64,000 nt of DNA from Marinomonas flavescens (GTDB lineage: Bacteria > Pseudomonadota > Gammaproteobacteria > Pseudomonadales > Marinomonadaceae). The notes below the pieces were generated by a model. It was not told the DNA's origin. It saw only the letters and a program-made list of their open reading frames with translations, and made no database searches. How positions within the stretch are numbered: position 1 is the stretch's first letter; each line of letters begins with the position of its first letter. The position numbers were made by a program, and so were the translations under genes. Positions 7,983-20,453 of this stretch are shown piece after piece. The stretch spans positions 1 to 64,000 of the forward strand of contig NZ_SJSB01000016.1 in NCBI RefSeq assembly GCF_004352835.1, written 5' to 3'.

Positions 7983-8058
7983 AGGCCAATAGTTCAATTG
8001 GTAGAGCACCGGTTTCCAAAACCGGCTGTTGGGGGTTCGAGTCCCTCTTGGCCTGCCA
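7983..8058 (+). tRNA. tRNA-Trp (anticodon CCA)
   Basis: AGGCCAA acceptor pairs with TTGGCCT; anticodon loop TTCCAAA with CCA at 8016-8018; CCA end encoded. It lies 42 bases before secE, as in pseudomonads. Confidence 0.97.
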
Positions 8059-8099
8059 TTTTTCGTATCCTATTTCTTAGTTAGGGATTACCTGAAAGT

Positions 8100-8468
8100 A
8101 TGAGATCGAGTACTGAAGCTCAATCGTCTCGCGGAGACGTATTTAAGTGGGCGATTGTTGTTCTACTAATTGCGGTTGGCGTTATTGGTAATAACTATTT
8201 TTCTGCTGAGTCACTATTGTATCGTTTGATCGCTATCCTTGTTTTGGCTGGTGTTTCTGGTTTTGTTGCATTGCAAACTGCGAAAGGAAAATCCTTCTTT
8301 ACTTTAGCTAAAGAAGCGAAAACCGAAATTCGTAGAGTTGTATGGCCGACAAGACAGGAAACAATACAGACCACTTTGATAGTGTTAGCGGTTGTTGTTT
8401 TTATGTCTCTCGTACTGTGGGGGGTGGATTCGCTCCTTGGTTGGATCGTTTCTTCGGTAATAAGTTAG
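8100..8468 (+). CDS. secE: preprotein translocase subunit SecE
   Basis: Small inner-membrane subunit that stabilises SecY in the Sec translocon. At 122 residues it has three likely membrane segments (about 18-36, 41-60 and 93-116), like the E. coli type. The conserved amphipathic stretch FTLAKEAKTEIRRVVWPTRQETIQTT precedes the last segment. Only nine bases separate its stop from the nusG start. Confidence 0.96.
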   Translation: MRSSTEAQSSRGDVFKWAIVVLLIAVGVIGNNYFSAESLLYRLIAILVLAGVSGFVALQTAKGKSFFTLAKEAKTEIRRVVWPTRQETIQTTLIVLAVVVFMSLVLWGVDSLLGWIVSSVIS

Positions 8469-8477
8469 GAGTTGCTC

Positions 8478-9011
8478 GTGACGAAACGATGGTATGTAGT
8501 ACAAGCGTACTCAGGGTACGAAAAGCACGTGATGCGCTCGTTAAATGAACGTGTGCAGTTCATGGGGCAAGAAGATAATTTTGGTGACATCTTGGTTCCA
8601 ACGGAAGAAATCGTTGAAATTCGAGATGGTAAAAAGCGCAAGAGTGAAAGAAAATTCTATCCTGGCTATGTATTAGTTCAAATGGATATGAATGATGACT
8701 CTTGGCACTTGGTTAAAGGCACGTCGCGTGTATTAGGCTTTATTGGCGGTACAGCGGACAAGCCTTCTCCAATCACAGAGCGCGAAGCAAATGCTATTTT
8801 GCAGCGCGTAAATGATGGCGTTGACAAGCCTCGTCCTAAGACTTTGTTTGAAGTTGGGGAAGTGGTTCGTGTTAGCGAAGGTCCATTTGCTGACTTTAAC
8901 GGTGTCGTTGAAGAAGTGGATTACGATAAAAGCCGAATCAAGGTGGCAGTGCTTATTTTTGGGCGCTCTACACCGGTTGATTTGGAGTTTAGTCAGGTTG
9001 AAAAAGCCTGA
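8478..9011 (+). CDS. nusG: transcription elongation/antitermination factor NusG
   Basis: NusG binds the RNA polymerase clamp helices and links it to Rho or to ribosomal S10. The NGN domain begins [15 protein letters not shown] and contains [10 protein letters not shown]; the C-terminal KOW domain shows [27 protein letters not shown] at 8472 is in frame, but TTAGGAG ends six bases before the GTG at 8478, which gives a standard N-terminus (177 residues). Confidence 0.96.
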   Translation: MTKRWYVVQAYSGYEKHVMRSLNERVQFMGQEDNFGDILVPTEEIVEIRDGKKRKSERKFYPGYVLVQMDMNDDSWHLVKGTSRVLGFIGGTADKPSPITEREANAILQRVNDGVDKPRPKTLFEVGEVVRVSEGPFADFNGVVEEVDYDKSRIKVAVLIFGRSTPVDLEFSQVEKA

Positions 9012-9022
9012 TTTTGTTGAAC

Positions 9023-9045
9023 GGGTAGCCTTCGGGCAGTGACCC
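9023..9045 (+). promoter_or_regulatory. candidate L1-binding hairpin in the rplK leader
   Basis: GGGT-A-GCC, tetraloop TTCG, then GGC-AGTG-ACCC: two short helices with an asymmetric internal loop just before the rplK ribosome binding site (GGAG, 9051). In E. coli, L1 represses L11-L1 translation by binding such a mimic of its 23S rRNA site. Inferred from position and shape. Confidence 0.45.
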
Positions 9046-9060
9046 ATCTGGAGTTATACA

Positions 9061-9495
9061 ATGGCTAAGAAAGTCCAAGCTTATATCAAGCTTCAAGTTA
9101 AAGCGGGTCAAGCGAACCCAAGTCCACCAGTTGGTCCAGCACTTGGTCAACATGGTGTGAATATCATGGAATTCTGTAAAGCGTTTAATGCCAAAACACA
9201 AGGTGTTGAGCCAGGTCTTCCTACGCCAGTTATCATTACTGTATACAGTGATCGTAGCTTCACATTCGAAACGAAATCTACTCCAGCTTCTGTTCTTCTT
9301 AAGAAAGCAGCAGGCCTTAAGAGTGGTTCTCCACGTCCAAACACTCAAAAAGTAGGTACGGTTACTCGTGCTCAACTTGAAGAGATCGTTGTTGCTAAGC
9401 AGGCTGATTTGACTGCAGCAGATATGGATGCAGCGGTTCGTACAATCGCTGGTAGCGCTCGCGCTATGGGTCTAGACGTTGAAGGTGTGATCTAA
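9061..9495 (+). CDS. rplK: 50S ribosomal protein L11
   Basis: L11 forms the GTPase-associated stalk base with 23S rRNA and is needed for RelA activation. The start [30 protein letters not shown] contains the proline-rich hinge; the C-terminal RNA-binding part ends with [15 protein letters not shown]. 144 residues (E. coli 142). Its TAA shares one base with the rplA ATG, so the two are translationally coupled. Confidence 0.98.
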   Translation: MAKKVQAYIKLQVKAGQANPSPPVGPALGQHGVNIMEFCKAFNAKTQGVEPGLPTPVIITVYSDRSFTFETKSTPASVLLKKAAGLKSGSPRPNTQKVGTVTRAQLEEIVVAKQADLTAADMDAAVRTIAGSARAMGLDVEGVI

Positions 9496-10196
9496 TGGCT
9501 AAGCTAACTAAACGCGCTCGTTTGATCGCAGAAAAAGTAGAAGCAACAAAACTGTACTCTGTTGAAGAGGCGGTTTCTTTATTGTCTGAGCTTTCTACTG
9601 TTAAGTTCAAAGAATCTATTGATGTTTCTGTAAACCTAGGCGTTGATCCACGTAAATCTGATCAGGTTGTTCGTGGTTCTACAGTAATGCCTAATGGTAC
9701 AGGTAAAGATGTTCGTGTTGCTGTGTTTACACAGGGCGCTAATGCTGAAGCAGCAAAAGCAGCTGGCGCGGACATTGTAGGTTTTGAAGATTTGGCTGAA
9801 CAAGTTAAAGCTGGCAACCTAGATTTTGATGTTGTAATTGCTTCTCCAGACGCAATGCGCATCGTAGGTCAACTAGGTCAGATCTTAGGCCCACGTGGTC
9901 TAATGCCTAACCCTAAAGTTGGCACAGTAACACCAGACGTTGCAACTGCAGTTAAAAATGCAAAATCAGGTCAGGCTCGTTACCGTACAGATAAAAATGG
10001 TATCATTCACGCAAGCGTCGGTTCTATCGACTTCTCTGCTGAATCGATCCGAGGCAACTTAGAAGCGCTTTTAGCTGATTTACGTCGTGCTAAGCCTGCG
10101 TCTTCTAAAGGTGTCTTTATGAAAAAAGTAGTCTTGTCCTCTACAATGGGACCTGGCATACGAATTGATTTAGGTGCTCTTACTTCTACGAAGTAA
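9495..10196 (+). CDS. rplA: 50S ribosomal protein L1
   Basis: L1 builds the mobile stalk at the E site and represses its own operon. The family signature is visible in [17 protein letters not shown] and [16 protein letters not shown]. 233 residues, the usual length. It overlaps the rplK stop by one base; a long leader for rplJ follows. Confidence 0.98.
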   Translation: MAKLTKRARLIAEKVEATKLYSVEEAVSLLSELSTVKFKESIDVSVNLGVDPRKSDQVVRGSTVMPNGTGKDVRVAVFTQGANAEAAKAAGADIVGFEDLAEQVKAGNLDFDVVIASPDAMRIVGQLGQILGPRGLMPNPKVGTVTPDVATAVKNAKSGQARYRTDKNGIIHASVGSIDFSAESIRGNLEALLADLRRAKPASSKGVFMKKVVLSSTMGPGIRIDLGALTSTK

Positions 10197-10428
10197 GCAT
10201 TTAGATCATGCGCTTTGGGGTCTGCCTTCATTTGTTTGTTGTGCAGGCCGTCAAAGACCGCAGGAACCTAACGGTTTAATAACAACGTTGAAAAATGTTT
10301 GTCCTGCGCAGATGGTGTGGCCCGATTCAGATTTACTGGATCTAACTCACCAGCAAGTACTTCGAGCAATCGGAGAGTTGGTAAAAAAATAGGGGAGTTT
10401 ATCTCCCTGCTAATCCAGGAGAAAACCA
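10197..10428 (+). promoter_or_regulatory. L10 leader (autogenous control of rplJL)
   Basis: A 232-base gap before rplJ is much longer than the other gaps in this operon. It contains CCGTCAAAGACCGCAGGA, which resembles the conserved core of the ribosomal protein L10 leader bound by the L10(L12)4 complex, and several pairing segments up to the ribosome binding site CCAGGAG. A small open frame across it has no protein-like features. Confidence 0.6.
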
Positions 10429-10929
10429 ATGGCATTAGGTCTAGAAGACAAAAAAGCCATTGTCGCCGAAGTTAGCGAAGCTGCTAAAACTGCATTGTCT
10501 GCAGTAGTTGCTGATTCTCGCGGTGTTACCGTGGGCAATATGACAGCACTACGTAAAGAAGCGCGTGAAGCAGGTGTTTATGTACGAGTAGTACGTAACA
10601 CTTTGGCTCGCCGTGCAGTTGAAGGCACTGACTTCGAATGTCTAGCTGAAAGCTTTGTTGGTCCTACGTTGATCGCTTTCTCTAACGAGCACCCAGGTGC
10701 GGCCGCTCGTTTGTTGAAAACGTTCGCTAAAGCGAATGACAAGTTTGAAGTAAAGGCGTTGGCGTTCAACGGTGAGTTGATCCCAGCAGGCGACATTGAT
10801 CGATTGGCAACACTGCCTACATACGACGAAGCTATTGCGAAACTGATGAGTGTTATGCAGGGCGCAACAAGCAAGTTTGTACGTACTCTCGCAGCGGTTC
10901 GCGATCAAAAAGAGCAAGAAGCAGCGTAA
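10429..10929 (+). CDS. rplJ: 50S ribosomal protein L10
   Basis: L10 anchors the L7/L12 dimers to the ribosome. The start [32 protein letters not shown] and [16 protein letters not shown] are family-typical; the C-terminal helix that binds L7/L12 is at about 135-160. 166 residues. CAGGAG precedes the ATG. Confidence 0.98.
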   Translation: MALGLEDKKAIVAEVSEAAKTALSAVVADSRGVTVGNMTALRKEAREAGVYVRVVRNTLARRAVEGTDFECLAESFVGPTLIAFSNEHPGAAARLLKTFAKANDKFEVKALAFNGELIPAGDIDRLATLPTYDEAIAKLMSVMQGATSKFVRTLAAVRDQKEQEAA

Positions 10930-11011
10930 TACGGTTTTCCGTATCCCTTCTTGATAAAAAATTTATATTATCGCCTACGGGTGATTTTAAAGAATGCTAG
11001 GAATCTGAGTC

Positions 11012-11380
11012 ATGGCTCTAACTAAAGAAGATATCATCAATGCAGTAGCAGAAATGTCTGTAATGGACGTTGTTGAACTAATTTCTGCAATGGAAGAAAA
11101 ATTCGGTGTAACTGCAGCTGTTGCTGCTGCTGGTCCTGCTGCTGAAGCTGGTCCTGCTGCTGAAGCTCAAACTGAATTTGACGTTGTTCTTACTGCTGCT
11201 GGCGATAAGAAAGTTAACGTAATCAAAGCAGTTCGTGCAGCAACTGGTCTTGGCTTGAAAGAAGCTAAAGGCATCGTTGATAGCGCACCTGCAGCTGTTA
11301 AAGAAGGCATTTCTAAAGAAGATGCTGACGCACTTAAAGCGGCTCTTGAAGAAGCTGGTGCATCTGTCGAAATCAAGTAA
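11012..11380 (+). CDS. rplL: 50S ribosomal protein L7/L12
   Basis: The multicopy stalk protein that recruits translation GTPases. The N-terminal dimerisation domain ([32 protein letters not shown]), an alanine-rich hinge and the C-terminal domain ([24 protein letters not shown]) are all present. The hinge contains GPAAEA twice in a row, caused by a perfect 18-bp tandem repeat at 11132-11167. 122 residues, one to two more than in close relatives as I recall them. Confidence 0.98.
   Translation: MALTKEDIINAVAEMSVMDVVELISAMEEKFGVTAAVAAAGPAAEAGPAAEAQTEFDVVLTAAGDKKVNVIKAVRAATGLGLKEAKGIVDSAPAAVKEGISKEDADALKAALEEAGASVEIK
11132..11167. repeat. 18-bp tandem duplication inside rplL
   Basis: GGTCCTGCTGCTGAAGCT occurs twice without spacer (11132-11149 and 11150-11167), encoding GPAAEA twice in the flexible hinge. 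The frame is kept. Confidence 0.95.
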
Positions 11381-11419
11381 TGATACTTGTATTTCCAGAT
11401 TTCGACCTATAGTCGAAAT

Positions 11420-11449
11420 GGCTGGTGACATTATGTCACCGGCCTTTTT
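11420..11449 (+). terminator. attenuator hairpin between rplL and rpoB
   Basis: Ten-base stem GGCTGGTGAC/GTCACCGGCC (one G-T pair), loop ATTAT, then five T. In E. coli a partial terminator here lowers rpoBC expression relative to rplJL; the same role is likely. Confidence 0.75.
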
Positions 11450-11517
11450 GGGTTTCTAAAAACTCAAATAAAACATAAAAGAATTTTCAAGTGGGAGATA
11501 ATGCTCCCATATATGGT

Positions 11518-11538
11518 AAGGCCTGATTTGGGCCTTTT
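11518..11538 (+). terminator. second hairpin before rpoB
   Basis: AAGGCC/GGCCTT with a seven-base loop and TTTT, 31 bases before the rpoB ATG. Another small stem TGGGAG/CTCCCA lies at 11492-11509. It could add to attenuation or act as an RNase III-type processing structure. Confidence 0.4.
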
Positions 11539-11568
11539 GCGTCAATGTGCACAAGCTGGGGAATGCTG

Positions 11569-14500
11569 ATGGCTTACTCATATACTGAGAAAAAACGTAT
11601 CCGTAAGGATTTCGGTAAACTGCCGCCCGTTTTGGATGTGCCATACTTGCTGGCAATACAGCTTGAGTCCTACCGTAATTTTCTGCAAGAAGGCAAAAGC
11701 CTTGCAGAGCGTGGGGAATTAGGTCTGCATGGGGCCTTTAAATCTGTCTTTCCAATGGTTAGCTTTTCTGGCAGCGCGGCGCTTGAATACGTCGATTACC
11801 GTTTAGGCAAACCAGTATTTGATGTTAAAGAGTGCCAGTTGCGTGGTGTTACTTACGCTGCGCCTCTACGTGTTCGAGTTCGACTCATCATTTATGATAA
11901 AGAGTCCTCTAACAAGGCTATCAAAGACATTCGTGAGCAAGAAGTCTACATGGGTGAAATTCCACTCATGACAGATAATGGTACATTTGTAATTAACGGT
12001 ACGGAACGAGTTATCGTTTCTCAATTACACCGTTCTCCTGGTGTGTTTTTTGACCACGATCGTGGTAAAACTCACTCATCAGGCAAATTGCTTCATTCTG
12101 CTCGCGTAATCCCTTATCGCGGTTCTTGGTTGGACTTCGAGTTTGATCCAAAAGATTGCGTGTTCGTTCGAATTGACCGTCGTCGTAAGTTGCCAGTTAC
12201 TATCATACTGCGCGCTTTGGGTTTGGGAACAGAACAAATACTTGATACTTTCTTCGAAACAACGCGTTTCTTCTTAACCCGTGATGGTTTTGAAATGGAA
12301 TTAGTTGCTAATCGTCTTCGTGGTGAAACGGCTTTATTTGATATTGCTGATGCCAATGGAGAGATTATCGTAGAAGAAAGTCGTCGAATCACGGCTAAGC
12401 ACATTCGTGTTATGGAGAAGGCGGGTCTTGAGCGCTTGTCTGTACCGCTAGAGTATATGCTTGGCAAAGTGACGGCGAAAAATCTAGTTCATCCGGCTAC
12501 CGGTGAACTAATTGCGGAAGCGAATACTGAGCTTTCTGTTGAGTTGCTAGAAGCATTGGTTTCAGCAGGCATCGCAGAAATTGATACTTTATACACAAAT
12601 GATTTGGACAATGGTCCATTCATTTCTGACACGCTTCGCATCGATCCAACACATAACCAACTAGAAGCATTGGTAGAAATCTACCGCATGATGCGTCCTG
12701 GTGAGCCACCAACCAAAGAATCTGCTGAAGGGTTATTCCAAGGCTTATTCTTCAATGAAGATCGTTATGATCTTTCTGGTGTTGGTCGAATGAAATTCAA
12801 CCGCCGTCTCGGTCGTGATGAAGATACTGGTCCTGGAATTTTGAATAACGACGATATCGTTGCTGTTCTTAAAACTTTGCTAGATATCCGTAACGGCAAT
12901 GGCATGGTTGATGACATCGATCACTTGGGTAACCGTCGCGTTCGTTCTGTTGGTGAAATGGCTGAAAACCAATTTCGTGTTGGTTTGGTTCGTGTTGAAC
13001 GTGCTGTTAAAGAGCGTCTGTCTATGGCAGAAGCGGATGGCCTAATGCCGCAAGATCTTTTGAATGCTAAGCCTGTGGCTGCAGCAATCAAAGAGTTCTT
13101 TGGTTCTAGCCAACTGTCTCAGTTTATGGATCAGAACAATCCACTTTCGGAAGTGACTCACAAGCGTCGTGTTTCTGCATTAGGGCCTGGTGGTCTTACT
13201 CGTGAACGCGCGGGCTTTGAGGTACGTGACGTACACGCCACTCACTACGGCCGTGTTTGTCCGATCGAAACGCCGGAAGGACCAAACATCGGTTTGATTA
13301 ACTCGTTGTCTACTTACGCGCGTACCAACAGCTACGGCTTCTTGGAAACGCCTTACCGTAAGATTGTAGATGGCAAGCAGACTGATGAAACAGTTTACGT
13401 TTCTGCGATTGATGAAGCGAAATATGTTATTGCCCAAGCATCTGCAAATGTAGATGAAGATGGGCGTTTGGTTGACGAGTTGGTTCAGGTGCGTCATATG
13501 CACGAAACCACTTTGATTCCAAAAGAAAAAGTAGATTTGATGGACGTTTCTCCACGTCAGGTCGTGTCTGTAGCGGCATCTTTGATTCCGTTCCTAGAGC
13601 ACGATGATGCTAACCGAGCTTTGATGGGTTCGAACATGCAACGTCAAGCTGTACCAACGCTTAAGGCCGATAAGCCTGTTGTTGGTACTGGTATGGAGAA
13701 AAATGTCGCGAAAGACTCTGGTGTTTGTATCGTCGCTTCTCGCGGTGGTGTGATTGAGTCTGTTGATGCTAGCCGAATCGTTGTTCGTGTTAATTCCGAA
13801 GAAACGATTGCCGGTGAAGCGGGTGTCGACATTTATAGCTTAACCAAATATGTACGTTCTAACCAAAATACCTGTATTAACCAGCGTACTTTGGTTATGA
13901 AAGGCGAGAAAGTAGCATCTGGCGATATTATGGCGGATGGTCCTTCTGTTGATATGGGTGAATTGGCTCTTGGTCAAAACATGCGTATTGCTTTCATGCC
14001 TTGGAATGGTTTTAACTTCGAGGATTCCATCCTTGTATCTGAGCGCGTTGTTGAAGAAGATCGCTTTACATCGATCCATATTCAAGAGCTAACGTGTGTT
14101 GCTCGTGATACTAAGCTTGGGCCTGAAGAAATCACATCTGATATCCCGAACGTGGGTGAAGGTGCGCTTTCTAAGTTAGACCAGTCCGGTATCGTATACA
14201 TCGGTGCTGAAGTAGAGCCTGGCGATATTCTAGTTGGTAAAGTGACGCCTAAGGGTGAAACACAGCTAACGCCTGAAGAGAAGCTTTTGCGAGCTATCTT
14301 TGGTGAGAAAGCGTCCGACGTGAAAGACACGTCTCAGCGTGTTAAGACGGGAACATACGGTACTGTTATCGATGTTCAGGTCTTTACTCGTGATGGTATT
14401 GAAAAAGATGAGCGCGCTAAATCGATTGAAAAATCGCAACTTGATCAGGTTCGTAAAGACTTGAATGAAGAGTTTCGTATCGTTGAAAAAGCGACGTTCG

Positions 14501-15669
14501 AACGTCTAGCGGAAACCTTAGTTGGTCAGCAAGCAGAAGGTGGTCCTGGACTAGCTCGCAATGCGGTCATTACTGAAGAGTTCTTAGCTAATCTTGATCA
14601 TCCAGAATGGTTTAAGATTCGCGTCGCGAATGAAGAAGCCAGTGAGCAGCTTGAAAAAGCGCAAGCGGCATTGGTTGAGCGTCGTAAAGAGCTAGATGCT
14701 AAATTTGAAGATAAGAAACGCAAATTGCAAACAGGCGATGATTTAGCGCCTGGCGTTCTTAAAATCGTTAAGGTTTATGTTGCTATCAAGCGTCGTATCC
14801 AGCCTGGTGATAAAATGGCCGGTCGTCATGGTAACAAGGGTGTAATCTCTAAGATTATGCCAGTTGAAGACATGCCATACGATGAGAATGGTGATCCAGT
14901 TGATATCGTGTTGAACCCGCTTGGTGTTCCATCGCGTATGAACGTTGGTCAGGTCTTGGAGACTCACTTAGGTGCTGCTTCTAAAGGCTTGGGTCGTAAG
15001 ATCAACGAAATGCTAGCAGTAGAGCGTGAGAAAGCAGAAGCAGTTGCTGAACTACGTAGTTTCCTTGGTGAAATCTACAATGGTTATGAAGGCGATTTGC
15101 GTTGCGCTCGTACGGAAGATCTTGACGGCTTTACAGACGAAGAAATCTTAACATTGGCACAAAACCTGAAAGGTGGTGTTCCAATGGCGTCTGGTGCCTT
15201 TGATGGTGCAAAAGAGTCTGAAATCAAACGTATGTTGCGTCTAGCTGGCATCAATGAAAGTGGACAAATTAAGTTGTTTAACGGTCGTACAGGTGATGCT
15301 TTCGAGCGTCCTGTGACGGTTGGTTATATGTACATGCTTAAGTTGAACCATTTGGTTGATGACAAAATGCACGCACGTTCTACTGGTTCTTACAGCTTGG
15401 TAACTCAGCAGCCATTGGGCGGTAAAGCTCAGTTTGGTGGTCAGCGTTTCGGGGAGATGGAAGTATGGGCACTAGAAGCATACGGTGCTGCTTACACGCT
15501 TCAAGAAATGCTAACAGTTAAGTCTGATGACGTGAATGGCCGTACGAAGATGTATAAAAACATCGTCGATGGTGATCACAGAATGGAACCTGGTATGCCT
15601 GAGTCCTTCAACGTATTGGTGAAAGAGATTCGTTCTCTTGGTATCGATATTGAGTTGGTAGCTGATTAA
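11569..15669 (+). CDS. rpoB: DNA-directed RNA polymerase subunit beta
   Basis: Beta subunit of RNA polymerase, forming one side of the active cleft. The start [28 protein letters not shown] is the normal one; the frame extends eight codons further upstream without support. The rifampicin region reads [20 protein letters not shown], with the usual sensitive-type residues. The C-terminal part has [18 protein letters not shown] and [21 protein letters not shown]. 1366 residues, slightly longer than in E. coli (1342). The operon runs on into rpoC after 66 bases. Confidence 0.99.
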   Translation: MAYSYTEKKRIRKDFGKLPPVLDVPYLLAIQLESYRNFLQEGKSLAERGELGLHGAFKSVFPMVSFSGSAALEYVDYRLGKPVFDVKECQLRGVTYAAPLRVRVRLIIYDKESSNKAIKDIREQEVYMGEIPLMTDNGTFVINGTERVIVSQLHRSPGVFFDHDRGKTHSSGKLLHSARVIPYRGSWLDFEFDPKDCVFVRIDRRRKLPVTIILRALGLGTEQILDTFFETTRFFLTRDGFEMELVANRLRGETALFDIADANGEIIVEESRRITAKHIRVMEKAGLERLSVPLEYMLGKVTAKNLVHPATGELIAEANTELSVELLEALVSAGIAEIDTLYTNDLDNGPFISDTLRIDPTHNQLEALVEIYRMMRPGEPPTKESAEGLFQGLFFNEDRYDLSGVGRMKFNRRLGRDEDTGPGILNNDDIVAVLKTLLDIRNGNGMVDDIDHLGNRRVRSVGEMAENQFRVGLVRVERAVKERLSMAEADGLMPQDLLNAKPVAAAIKEFFGSSQLSQFMDQNNPLSEVTHKRRVSALGPGGLTRERAGFEVRDVHATHYGRVCPIETPEGPNIGLINSLSTYARTNSYGFLETPYRKIVDGKQTDETVYVSAIDEAKYVIAQASANVDEDGRLVDELVQVRHMHETTLIPKEKVDLMDVSPRQVVSVAASLIPFLEHDDANRALMGSNMQRQAVPTLKADKPVVGTGMEKNVAKDSGVCIVASRGGVIESVDASRIVVRVNSEETIAGEAGVDIYSLTKYVRSNQNTCINQRTLVMKGEKVASGDIMADGPSVDMGELALGQNMRIAFMPWNGFNFEDSILVSERVVEEDRFTSIHIQELTCVARDTKLGPEEITSDIPNVGEGALSKLDQSGIVYIGAEVEPGDILVGKVTPKGETQLTPEEKLLRAIFGEKASDVKDTSQRVKTGTYGTVIDVQVFTRDGIEKDERAKSIEKSQLDQVRKDLNEEFRIVEKATFERLAETLVGQQAEGGPGLARNAVITEEFLANLDHPEWFKIRVANEEASEQLEKAQAALVERRKELDAKFEDKKRKLQTGDDLAPGVLKIVKVYVAIKRRIQPGDKMAGRHGNKGVISKIMPVEDMPYDENGDPVDIVLNPLGVPSRMNVGQVLETHLGAASKGLGRKINEMLAVEREKAEAVAELRSFLGEIYNGYEGDLRCARTEDLDGFTDEEILTLAQNLKGGVPMASGAFDGAKESEIKRMLRLAGINESGQIKLFNGRTGDAFERPVTVGYMYMLKLNHLVDDKMHARSTGSYSLVTQQPLGGKAQFGGQRFGEMEVWALEAYGAAYTLQEMLTVKSDDVNGRTKMYKNIVDGDHRMEPGMPESFNVLVKEIRSLGIDIELVAD

Positions 15670-15692
15670 GTACGAATCACATTTGACCTGCT

Positions 15693-15709
15693 GGGGAGCA
15701 AGACTCCCC
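15693..15709 (+). promoter_or_regulatory. small hairpin between rpoB and rpoC
   Basis: GGGGAG/CTCCCC with loop CAAGA and no T run, so not a terminator. It may protect or shape the message before the rpoC start. Confidence 0.4.
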
Positions 15710-15735
15710 GGCCTTATGAGTGGGGCGAATAAACC

Positions 15736-18700
15736 ATGAAAGACTTATTGGGTCTTCTAAAATCACAGGGACAATCTGACGAGTTTGATGCGATCCGTAT
15801 CGGCTTGGCGTCACCAGATATGATTCGTTCATGGTCTTATGGCGAAGTTAAAAAGCCTGAGACTATTAACTATCGTACGTTCAAACCAGAGCGTGACGGT
15901 CTTTTCTGTGCAAAAATCTTTGGTCCTATTAAGGACTACGAATGTTTGTGTGGTAAATACAAACGTTTGAAACACCGCGGTGTTATTTGTGAGAAATGTG
16001 GCGTTGAAGTTGCTCTTTCTAAAGTGCGTCGTGAGCGCATGGGGCATATTGAACTTGCATCGCCTGTTGCACATATTTGGTTCTTGAAGTCTCTACCATC
16101 TCGTATTGGCCTTATCCTAGATATGACGTTACGTGATATTGAGCGTGTTTTGTATTTTGAATCTTTCATTGTGATTGATCCAGGTATGACAACGCTTGAT
16201 AAAGGCCAATTACTGAATGACGAGCAGTATTTTGAAGCGCTAGAAGAATTCGGCGACGAATTCGATGCCCGCATGGGTGCAGAAGCGGTTCAGATGCTAC
16301 TTCGCGATTTAGAAATGCCTGAAGAAATCAATCGCATGCGCGAAGAGCTAAACAGCACGAATTCTGAAACTCGTATTAAGAAGCTATCTAAGCGTCTTAA
16401 GCTAGTTGAAGCTTTCTATCATTCTGGTAACAACCCAGAATGGATGGTGCTAGAAGTATTACCAGTTCTTCCGCCAGATTTACGTCCATTGGTACCTCTT
16501 GAGGGTGGCCGTTTTGCGACGTCTGATTTGAACGACCTTTACCGTCGTGTGATTAACCGTAACAACCGTCTAAAACGCCTATTAGAGCTTTCTGCTCCAG
16601 ACATCATCGTACGTAACGAAAAACGTATGCTGCAAGAGTCTGTTGATGCATTGCTTGATAATGGTCGTCGTGGTCGTGCGATTACCGGTTCTAACAAACG
16701 TCCTCTTAAATCTTTGGCAGACATGATCAAAGGTAAACAGGGCCGTTTCCGTCAGAACTTGCTAGGTAAGCGTGTTGACTATTCTGGTCGTTCGGTAATC
16801 ACAGTAGGTCCATCACTGCGTCTACATCAGTGTGGTCTACCTAAGAAAATGGCACTTGAGCTATTCAAGCCATTCATTTTCTCTAAGCTTGAACTTCGTG
16901 GCATGGCGACGACGATCAAAGCAGCGAAGAAAATGGTTGAGCGTGAAACACCTGAAGTGTGGGATATCCTTGAAGAGGTTATCCGCGAACATCCAGTGAT
17001 GTTGAACCGTGCGCCAACACTTCACCGCTTGGGTATCCAAGCGTTTGAGCCTATGTTGATCGAAGGTAAAGCGATTCAGTTGCACCCACTAGTGTGTGCG
17101 GCTTATAACGCCGATTTCGATGGTGACCAAATGGCGGTTCACGTTCCGTTGACAATTGAAGCGCAGCTTGAAGCTCGTGCCTTAATGATGTCTACGAACA
17201 ACATCCTATCTCCAGCGAACGGCGAACCTATCATCGTACCTTCTCAGGACGTTGTATTGGGTCTGTACTACATGACTCGTGAGAAAATCAATGCCAAGGG
17301 TGAAGGCATGGCATTTTCTGACATCAAAGAAGTACACCGTGCGTATGGTAGCAAGCAAGTTGAATTGCATGCAAAAGTGAAAGTACGCGTTAGCCAAGTG
17401 GATACAACGCTTGATGGTGAAAAAGTACCTTCTACTTTCATAGCAGATACGACTGTTGGTCGTGCTTTGCTGTTTGATATTGTACCTGATGGCCTACCAT
17501 TCTCTGTTATTAACCAGAGCATGAAGAAGAAGGCAATCTCGAACCTGATCAATGAGTGTTACCGTAAAGTGGGCTTGAAAGAGAGTTGTATCTTTGCTGA
17601 CCAATTGATGTACACAGGTTTTGCTTATGCAACGATTTCAGGTTCTTCTGTTGGTGTGGATGATTTTGTTATTCCACCAGAGAAAGCCGCAATTATCGCG
17701 AAAGCAGAAGCAGAAGTTAAAGAGATCGAATACCAGTATGCGGATGGTCTTGTAACACAAGGCGAGAAGTACAACAAAGTAATCGATTTATGGTCTCGTA
17801 CCAACGAAACCGTAACTGAAGCAATGATGAAAAACTTGGCAAAAGAGACCACTGTCAATAAAGCGGGTGAAACGGTTGAGCAGCAATCATTTAACTCGGT
17901 TTACATGATGGCTGACTCCGGTGCCCGGGGTAGTGTTGCTCAGATGCGTCAGTTGGGTGGTATGCGTGGTTTGATGGCGAAACCAGATGGTTCCATCATC
18001 GAAACACCGATCACTGCGAACTTCCGTGAAGGTCTATCAGTACTTCAGTACTTTACCTCCACTCACGGTGCTCGTAAGGGTCTTGCCGATACGGCACTGA
18101 AAACAGCTAACTCCGGTTATTTGACGCGTCGTCTTGTAGACGTTGCACAAGATTTAGTTATCACTGAAGTAGATTGTGGTTCCACTAATGGTATTTCCGT
18201 TGTGGCTATGATTGAAGGTGGTGATGTTGTTGTGCCGTTAGGTCATCGTGTATTGGGTCGAGTTGTGGCTCAAGACGTAATGGACGTTAAGGGTAACCTT
18301 GTTCTTTCTGCTGGTACTTTGATTGATGAGCATAATGTTCGTGACATCGAAGCGGCTAGTGTGGATGAGATGTTAATCCGCTCTGTTATTACCTGTGATA
18401 CTCGTCATGGTGTATGTGCTAAATGTTACGGCCGTGATTTGGCGCGTGGGCATCAAGTTAACATTGGTGAAGCGATCGGTGTTGTGGCAGCACAATCTAT
18501 CGGTGAGCCAGGAACACAGTTAACGATGCGTACATTCCACATCGGTGGTGCGGCGTCTCGTGCTTCTGCAGTAGACAGTGTGCAAGTTAAGAGTGCTGGT
18601 ACAGTTCGCTTCAATAAAATGAAGAGTATCGAACGTCATACAGGTCATTTGGTTGTTGCTTCTCGTTCTTCTGAATTGGCGATTGCTGATGAAGCGGGTC

Positions 18701-19941
18701 GTGAGAAAGAGCGTTATAAACTTCCTTACGGTGCGGTATTGAGCGTGCGTGAAGGTGATCAAGTTACAGCGGGTCAAATCGTTGCTAACTGGGATCCGCA
18801 TACACACCCAATCGTATCTGAGATGGAAGGTCGTCTTGAATTTAGTGGTATGGAAGAAAACGTTACTATTCGTCGTCAATCAGACGAAATGACGGGTTTG
18901 ACTACCATCGAAATTATGGAAATTCGTGACCGTCCGACAGCAGGTAAAGATTTACGTCCAATGATCGCGGTTGTTGATGCTGAAGGTAATCCAGTATTGA
19001 TTCCAGGGACTGATTCTCCTGTTCAGTACATGCTGCCTGAAAAAGCATTGCTAAGCCTTGATCATGGGGCAACGGTAAAATCTGGTGAAGTTCTTGCACG
19101 TATTCCGCAAGAATCTATCGGTAACAAAGATATCACCGGTGGTCTACCTCGAGTGGCAGATCTATTTGAAGCGCGTCGTCCGAAAGATCCAGCTGTTATG
19201 GCTGAAACTACGGGTGTGGTTAGCTTCGGTAAAGAAACAAAAGGTAAGATCCGTTTGGTCGTTACGCCACAAGATGGTAGTGATCCAATCGAGACATTGA
19301 TTCCTAAATGGCGTCAAATCAACATCTTCGATGGTGAAGAAGTGGCTAAAGGTGAGATTATCTCCGATGGTCCTATGAGCCCTCATGATATCTTGCGTCT
19401 TAAAGGTGTAGAAGCGCTTGCTGATTACATCACTAATGAAGTGCAAGAAGTTTACCGCTTACAAGGCGTTGTGATTAACGATAAGCACATTGAAGTTATC
19501 GTTCGTCAGATGTTGCGTAAAGTAGATGTTGGTGAGTCTGGTGATACAGATCTTATCCAAGGTGACCAAGTTGAGTTAACGAAACTTCTAGATGCAAACG
19601 AAAAAGCAGAAGCAGAAGGTAAATTTACTGCTAAGTTTGAACGCGTGCTTCTAGGTATCACCAAAGCATCATTGGCTACTGAGTCCTTTATATCAGCAGC
19701 ATCTTTCCAAGAGACAACTCGAGTCTTAACGGAAGGTGCAGTAACTGGTAAGAAAGATCACTTACGTGGCTTGAAAGAAAACGTTGTAGTAGGTCGTCTG
19801 ATTCCAGCCGGAACAGGCTTGGCTTATCACAGCGAACGCAAGCGTAAAAAAGAGCTTGCATTAGCAGCAGCGAATGAAGGTAGTGCAACAATTAGTGCTT
19901 CAGAAGTAGAAGAAGCATTGAGTGCAGCACTAAAAGACTAG
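15736..19941 (+). CDS. rpoC: DNA-directed RNA polymerase subunit beta'
   Basis: Largest polymerase subunit carrying the catalytic magnesium site [12 protein letters not shown]. The N-terminal zinc ribbon is seen in [20 protein letters not shown], the second zinc site near [19 protein letters not shown], and the trigger-loop region in [20 protein letters not shown]. 1401 residues (E. coli 1407). Begins 66 bases after rpoB; hairpins follow its stop. Confidence 0.99.
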   Translation: MKDLLGLLKSQGQSDEFDAIRIGLASPDMIRSWSYGEVKKPETINYRTFKPERDGLFCAKIFGPIKDYECLCGKYKRLKHRGVICEKCGVEVALSKVRRERMGHIELASPVAHIWFLKSLPSRIGLILDMTLRDIERVLYFESFIVIDPGMTTLDKGQLLNDEQYFEALEEFGDEFDARMGAEAVQMLLRDLEMPEEINRMREELNSTNSETRIKKLSKRLKLVEAFYHSGNNPEWMVLEVLPVLPPDLRPLVPLEGGRFATSDLNDLYRRVINRNNRLKRLLELSAPDIIVRNEKRMLQESVDALLDNGRRGRAITGSNKRPLKSLADMIKGKQGRFRQNLLGKRVDYSGRSVITVGPSLRLHQCGLPKKMALELFKPFIFSKLELRGMATTIKAAKKMVERETPEVWDILEEVIREHPVMLNRAPTLHRLGIQAFEPMLIEGKAIQLHPLVCAAYNADFDGDQMAVHVPLTIEAQLEARALMMSTNNILSPANGEPIIVPSQDVVLGLYYMTREKINAKGEGMAFSDIKEVHRAYGSKQVELHAKVKVRVSQVDTTLDGEKVPSTFIADTTVGRALLFDIVPDGLPFSVINQSMKKKAISNLINECYRKVGLKESCIFADQLMYTGFAYATISGSSVGVDDFVIPPEKAAIIAKAEAEVKEIEYQYADGLVTQGEKYNKVIDLWSRTNETVTEAMMKNLAKETTVNKAGETVEQQSFNSVYMMADSGARGSVAQMRQLGGMRGLMAKPDGSIIETPITANFREGLSVLQYFTSTHGARKGLADTALKTANSGYLTRRLVDVAQDLVITEVDCGSTNGISVVAMIEGGDVVVPLGHRVLGRVVAQDVMDVKGNLVLSAGTLIDEHNVRDIEAASVDEMLIRSVITCDTRHGVCAKCYGRDLARGHQVNIGEAIGVVAAQSIGEPGTQLTMRTFHIGGAASRASAVDSVQVKSAGTVRFNKMKSIERHTGHLVVASRSSELAIADEAGREKERYKLPYGAVLSVREGDQVTAGQIVANWDPHTHPIVSEMEGRLEFSGMEENVTIRRQSDEMTGLTTIEIMEIRDRPTAGKDLRPMIAVVDAEGNPVLIPGTDSPVQYMLPEKALLSLDHGATVKSGEVLARIPQESIGNKDITGGLPRVADLFEARRPKDPAVMAETTGVVSFGKETKGKIRLVVTPQDGSDPIETLIPKWRQINIFDGEEVAKGEIISDGPMSPHDILRLKGVEALADYITNEVQEVYRLQGVVINDKHIEVIVRQMLRKVDVGESGDTDLIQGDQVELTKLLDANEKAEAEGKFTAKFERVLLGITKASLATESFISAASFQETTRVLTEGAVTGKKDHLRGLKENVVVGRLIPAGTGLAYHSERKRKKELALAAANEGSATISASEVEEALSAALKD

Positions 19942-19960
19942 ATATTCGTTGTTAAATGTC

Positions 19961-19990
19961 TAGGGAGGTGATTTTTTAGTCGCCTCCCTA
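19961..19990 (+). terminator. hairpin after rpoC
   Basis: Eleven-base stem TAGGGAGGTGA/TCGCCTCCCTA with an eight-base loop, followed by a weak T stretch. It probably ends or slows transcription of the rpoBC message. Confidence 0.55.
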
Positions 19991-19994
19991 TTGA

Positions 19995-20453
<459 letters not shown>

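Noticed and set aside
7728..8084. Open frame of 118 codons across tRNA genes
   Set aside because: It covers tRNA-Gly, -Thr and -Trp; the tRNA structures are certain and the frame is a by-product.
10174..10392. Small open frame before rplJ
   Set aside because: It lies in the L10 leader, begins inside rplA and lacks a ribosome binding site.
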